In this document: positions 61,799 to 64,000 of the stretch, one piece after another
Layout of the letters: each line of letters begins with the position of its first letter
How positions within the stretch are numbered: the first letter of the stretch is position 1
DNA from: Syncephalastrum monosporum B8922
Lineage: Eukaryota > Mucoromycota > Mucoromycetes > Mucorales > Syncephalastraceae
Assembly (NCBI GenBank): GCA_000697355.1
Contig: JNEN01000885.1
Span: forward strand, 62,001-126,000
Length of the DNA stretch: 64,000 bases
Direction: 5' to 3'
The notes under the pieces: generated by a model
Database searches by the model: none
What the model was told of the DNA's origin: nothing
What the model saw: the letters and a program-made list of their open reading frames with translations, nothing else
Position numbers and translations under genes: made by a program

Positions 61799-63652
61799 TT
61801 ACCGACTCCTGCGTCGTGGAGGCTCTGTGAGTGCAGGTGTGATGGAGGTACCGATCAGCCCAGCGACCGCTGCGGTCAGGCCGATGGTGGTATACGCCAC
61901 TTTTTGTTGTGTCGGTATCAGAGTGACCAATGACCGCCGCAGCACATTTTCAACCGGCCCGCGGAGGAAAATATAGAGTAGGACCCAGTACACTGCGCCT
62001 TTGTATGCAAATGTCAAGCGGAACAGGCGCCGGGTCAGGCGAACGATACGCTGCTCCATTTTCTGAAGTTGTACTCGCACGGGTGCCATCGCATAAGCTG
62101 ACTGCGGGTCGTCTGGCGGCAGCAGATGCGGGAAATGCGGCGTGTGACGCTCAAAGGCCACGAGTTCGTGCTGCATCGCATCGAGTGTATCCTCTTGGAG
62201 AAAGTGAACATCGTCTATTTCGTCTTGAATTTGCCGCTGTTGTTGTTGGAGCAGCATCAGACGGTCGGATAGATCGACGGTGTCAATTGGATCGGGTTGA
62301 CGTGTGCGGACAAAGGATGTCAGGAAAGCAGCACCCATGTGCAGGCCAGTCCAGTAGCAAAAGCTGGCCTGGGGGGAGGAATGGATCGGGAGAAGCGAAT
62401 TGGAGGGGAAGGTCGAGAGGACGGGAGTGCGCGTGCCCGGGGTGGCATAGGTACTTCCTGCATATGACGAGTACAGCGAAAAGGTATCAACAGCGTCAAA
62501 GAACTCATCAGAGGAGACCGAGTCGCTTCGCACGGGCCGTGCCACGTTCGGTGACGCGACAGGCGATGGCAAAGGAATTTCGGGTGGGGCGACTAAGGTG
62601 CGCGTGCCATACTTCTGGATGACTTGGTCGGTATCAAACGTCCAATAGTAGGTATCTTTGCCACCGAGTTCTGCATATACGGTGAGCGAAGTCATAGGAT
62701 ATATGATCTAGCACGAACCTTCCAAGAGACTATCGGGATCGACAATTTCCAGTATTTCTTTTGCAGACGGAAAACTGATCCTGCTCCGGGCTTGGTCGCT
62801 CAAGAGATACTTGACCATTTGCCACAGACCTTGGTACATCCAGCCAAAGTTCATGACGTAAATCGAGCCCATGAAGCCCGGGAAGCGGTTATCCATCATG
62901 CTAATGAGTGTTTGTATCAATTGAGCTTCCTACAAACAAGGGAGCCGAATGAGTTCGCCGTATGCTCTACAAAGTATGAATGTATGTATGTATTCATGAT
63001 CACTTACGACGGGGATGAAGGGCGCCTTGCCGATATCGATGATGACGACCATCTGTGACACCAATGCAGGTTCGATGCCTTTCTGTTCTCGGTCGTGCGT
63101 GATGTCACGCATAATTTTCCGGGCGATCTCCATGACAAGGCAGGCGTAGGGTTGGATGTATTCTGTCAAGGACCGGGTTTTGTCGCTGAACTGAGGAAAG
63201 TGCCGCATCCGAACCACGGCCATGGGTCGTCCGAGCTTGTCTTGGCCGCGGAAGAAGGCAAAGCCGCCTTCAAAAAACTCGTGCGCAACGGATTCCCAAG
63301 TCATGGCCGCTACGCCATTGTCTCGTCGCCATTGCACGGTGTCCAGCAGAGCATCGTACGCTTTCTGCTCATCAAACTCGAAGTTGCGAAGGAAGCGGAA
63401 TATGTTGACTAGCACAGAGACGAAGGAGAAGGGCGAGGTGAGTATGGATCGAGATCGATCGAAAACAATATCCAGTAGGCTAAATTTACCATGATCTTGC
63501 AGAAAAGAGCAAGCGTCCTGTGTTTCGAGAGGAGAGAGGTCGAGGGTGTGTAGGGCTTGCTGGAGCTTGTTGGAGAGGCCGGCAATGATATTCTTGTGTT
63601 CTTTGTACTGTGAATTGAGAAGTACGGCTTTCTCTCGGAGCAATGGAAGCAT
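61799..63652 (-). CDS. CRAL-TRIO (Sec14-like) lipid-transfer protein with C-terminal membrane segment
   Basis: Sec14-fold proteins bind and exchange phosphatidylinositol and other lipids. Three exons, 63652-63008, 62929-62719 and 62670-61799, give 575 residues exactly. The CRAL-TRIO N-lobe (FLRNFEFDEQKAYDALLDTVQWR) precedes the lipid-binding domain (FFRGQDKLGRPMAVVRMRHF, VVIIDIGKAPFIPV, DNRFPGFMGSIYVMNFGWMY, LLEELGGKDTYYWTFD). The C-terminal ~290 residues are unusual for Sec14: an acidic/Ser region, a glutamine-rich coiled coil (LMLLQQQQRQIQDEID), and hydrophobic helices (GAVYWVLLYIFLRG, TTIGLTAAVAGLIG) before a basic tail PRRRSR. This suggests membrane anchoring at a contact site or organelle. 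The first in-frame ATG is 63652. Confidence 0.87.
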
Positions 63653-64000
63653 GTCGACGAAAGAAAGGTCCACTCGCGCACGCACACAGACGCTGCGTTT
63701 CACCACTTTCCTACTTTGGTGATGTGATCATTCGCCCCGGGGCAACCCCCTCACCTCGCTTCGCTTCTAATTCCCGCCAAAACAGCCTTTATTTGTTGTA
63801 CCCTATTTGCTATCTCTCCTCTGCCCTCTACATGCAGTATATAATAGACAGTATACAGTAGTATACTGTCAAGAAAGCACACTTCTCTACAGCCCCTTGC
63901 TTATTAAGACTAGCCCTTCGTCACATCCATTCTCGCCGTAACGGAAACGCGATACTACGACTGTCTTGCGCTCATCACACGATTGTTTGTTTATCCCTCT
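63653..64000. promoter_or_regulatory. Upstream region of the Sec14-like gene with a perfect inverted repeat
   Basis: No gene is visible to the window end. GACAGTATAC at 63847-63856 and its exact complement at 63861-63870, separated by AGTA, form a 24-base inverted repeat about 200 bases upstream of the start. It could be a palindromic protein-binding site or a cruciform; which is unknown. Confidence 0.6.

Overview
This 64 kb window is nuclear DNA of a filamentous fungus. Nineteen protein genes can be supported, nearly all split by short GT-AG introns (about 45-200 bases). Fungal markers are an APSES-domain regulator, Erg28, an Eps1-type disulfide isomerase and a single-chain NADH-GOGAT. Serine/histidine/glutamine-rich regulators, a Treslin-type Sld3 and a C2H2 protein of a style I associate with Mucorales suggest an early-diverging fungus, probably Mucoromycota. 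That placement is inference; no species can be named. No rRNA, tRNA, CRISPR array or intact transposon was seen.

Layout. 0-10 kb: 3' part of an inositol-polyphosphate 5-phosphatase (+), an intracellular GH20 hexosaminidase (+), mitochondrial COQ2 (-) divergent from ERG28 (+), a 51-residue probable mitochondrial protein (-) divergent from an arrestin-like trafficking adaptor (+). 10-19 kb: a StuA/Efg1-type APSES regulator, a hexokinase, and a small coiled-coil protein (all +). 18.6-29 kb: Eps1-like disulfide isomerase (-) divergent from the mRNA export factor GLE1 (+), then gamma-tubulin complex protein GCP3 (-) and an F-box/DUSP protein (-). 29-38 kb: a two-finger C2H2 regulator and a heat shock factor (both +). 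45-56 kb: glutamate synthase GLT1 and a Treslin/Sld3-like replication initiator (both +). 55.7-63.7 kb: TRAPP-II subunit Trs120 (-) and a Sec14/CRAL-TRIO lipid-transfer protein with a C-terminal membrane segment (-).

There is no operon logic. Loose themes are phosphoinositide and vesicle trafficking (5-phosphatase, arrestin, Trs120, Sec14-like), nitrogen and sugar metabolism (GLT1, hexokinase) and regulators with long upstream regions. Two AT-rich gene-poor stretches (30.3-35.1 and 37.6-45.3 kb) stand out in an otherwise compact window. The observations most worth checking are an F-box/zinc-ribbon/DUSP fusion, an in-frame TAG inside the heat shock factor that a weak 75-base intron could remove, a stop-free 84-base intron in the arrestin gene, the Treslin-like gene, and the 51-residue protein.
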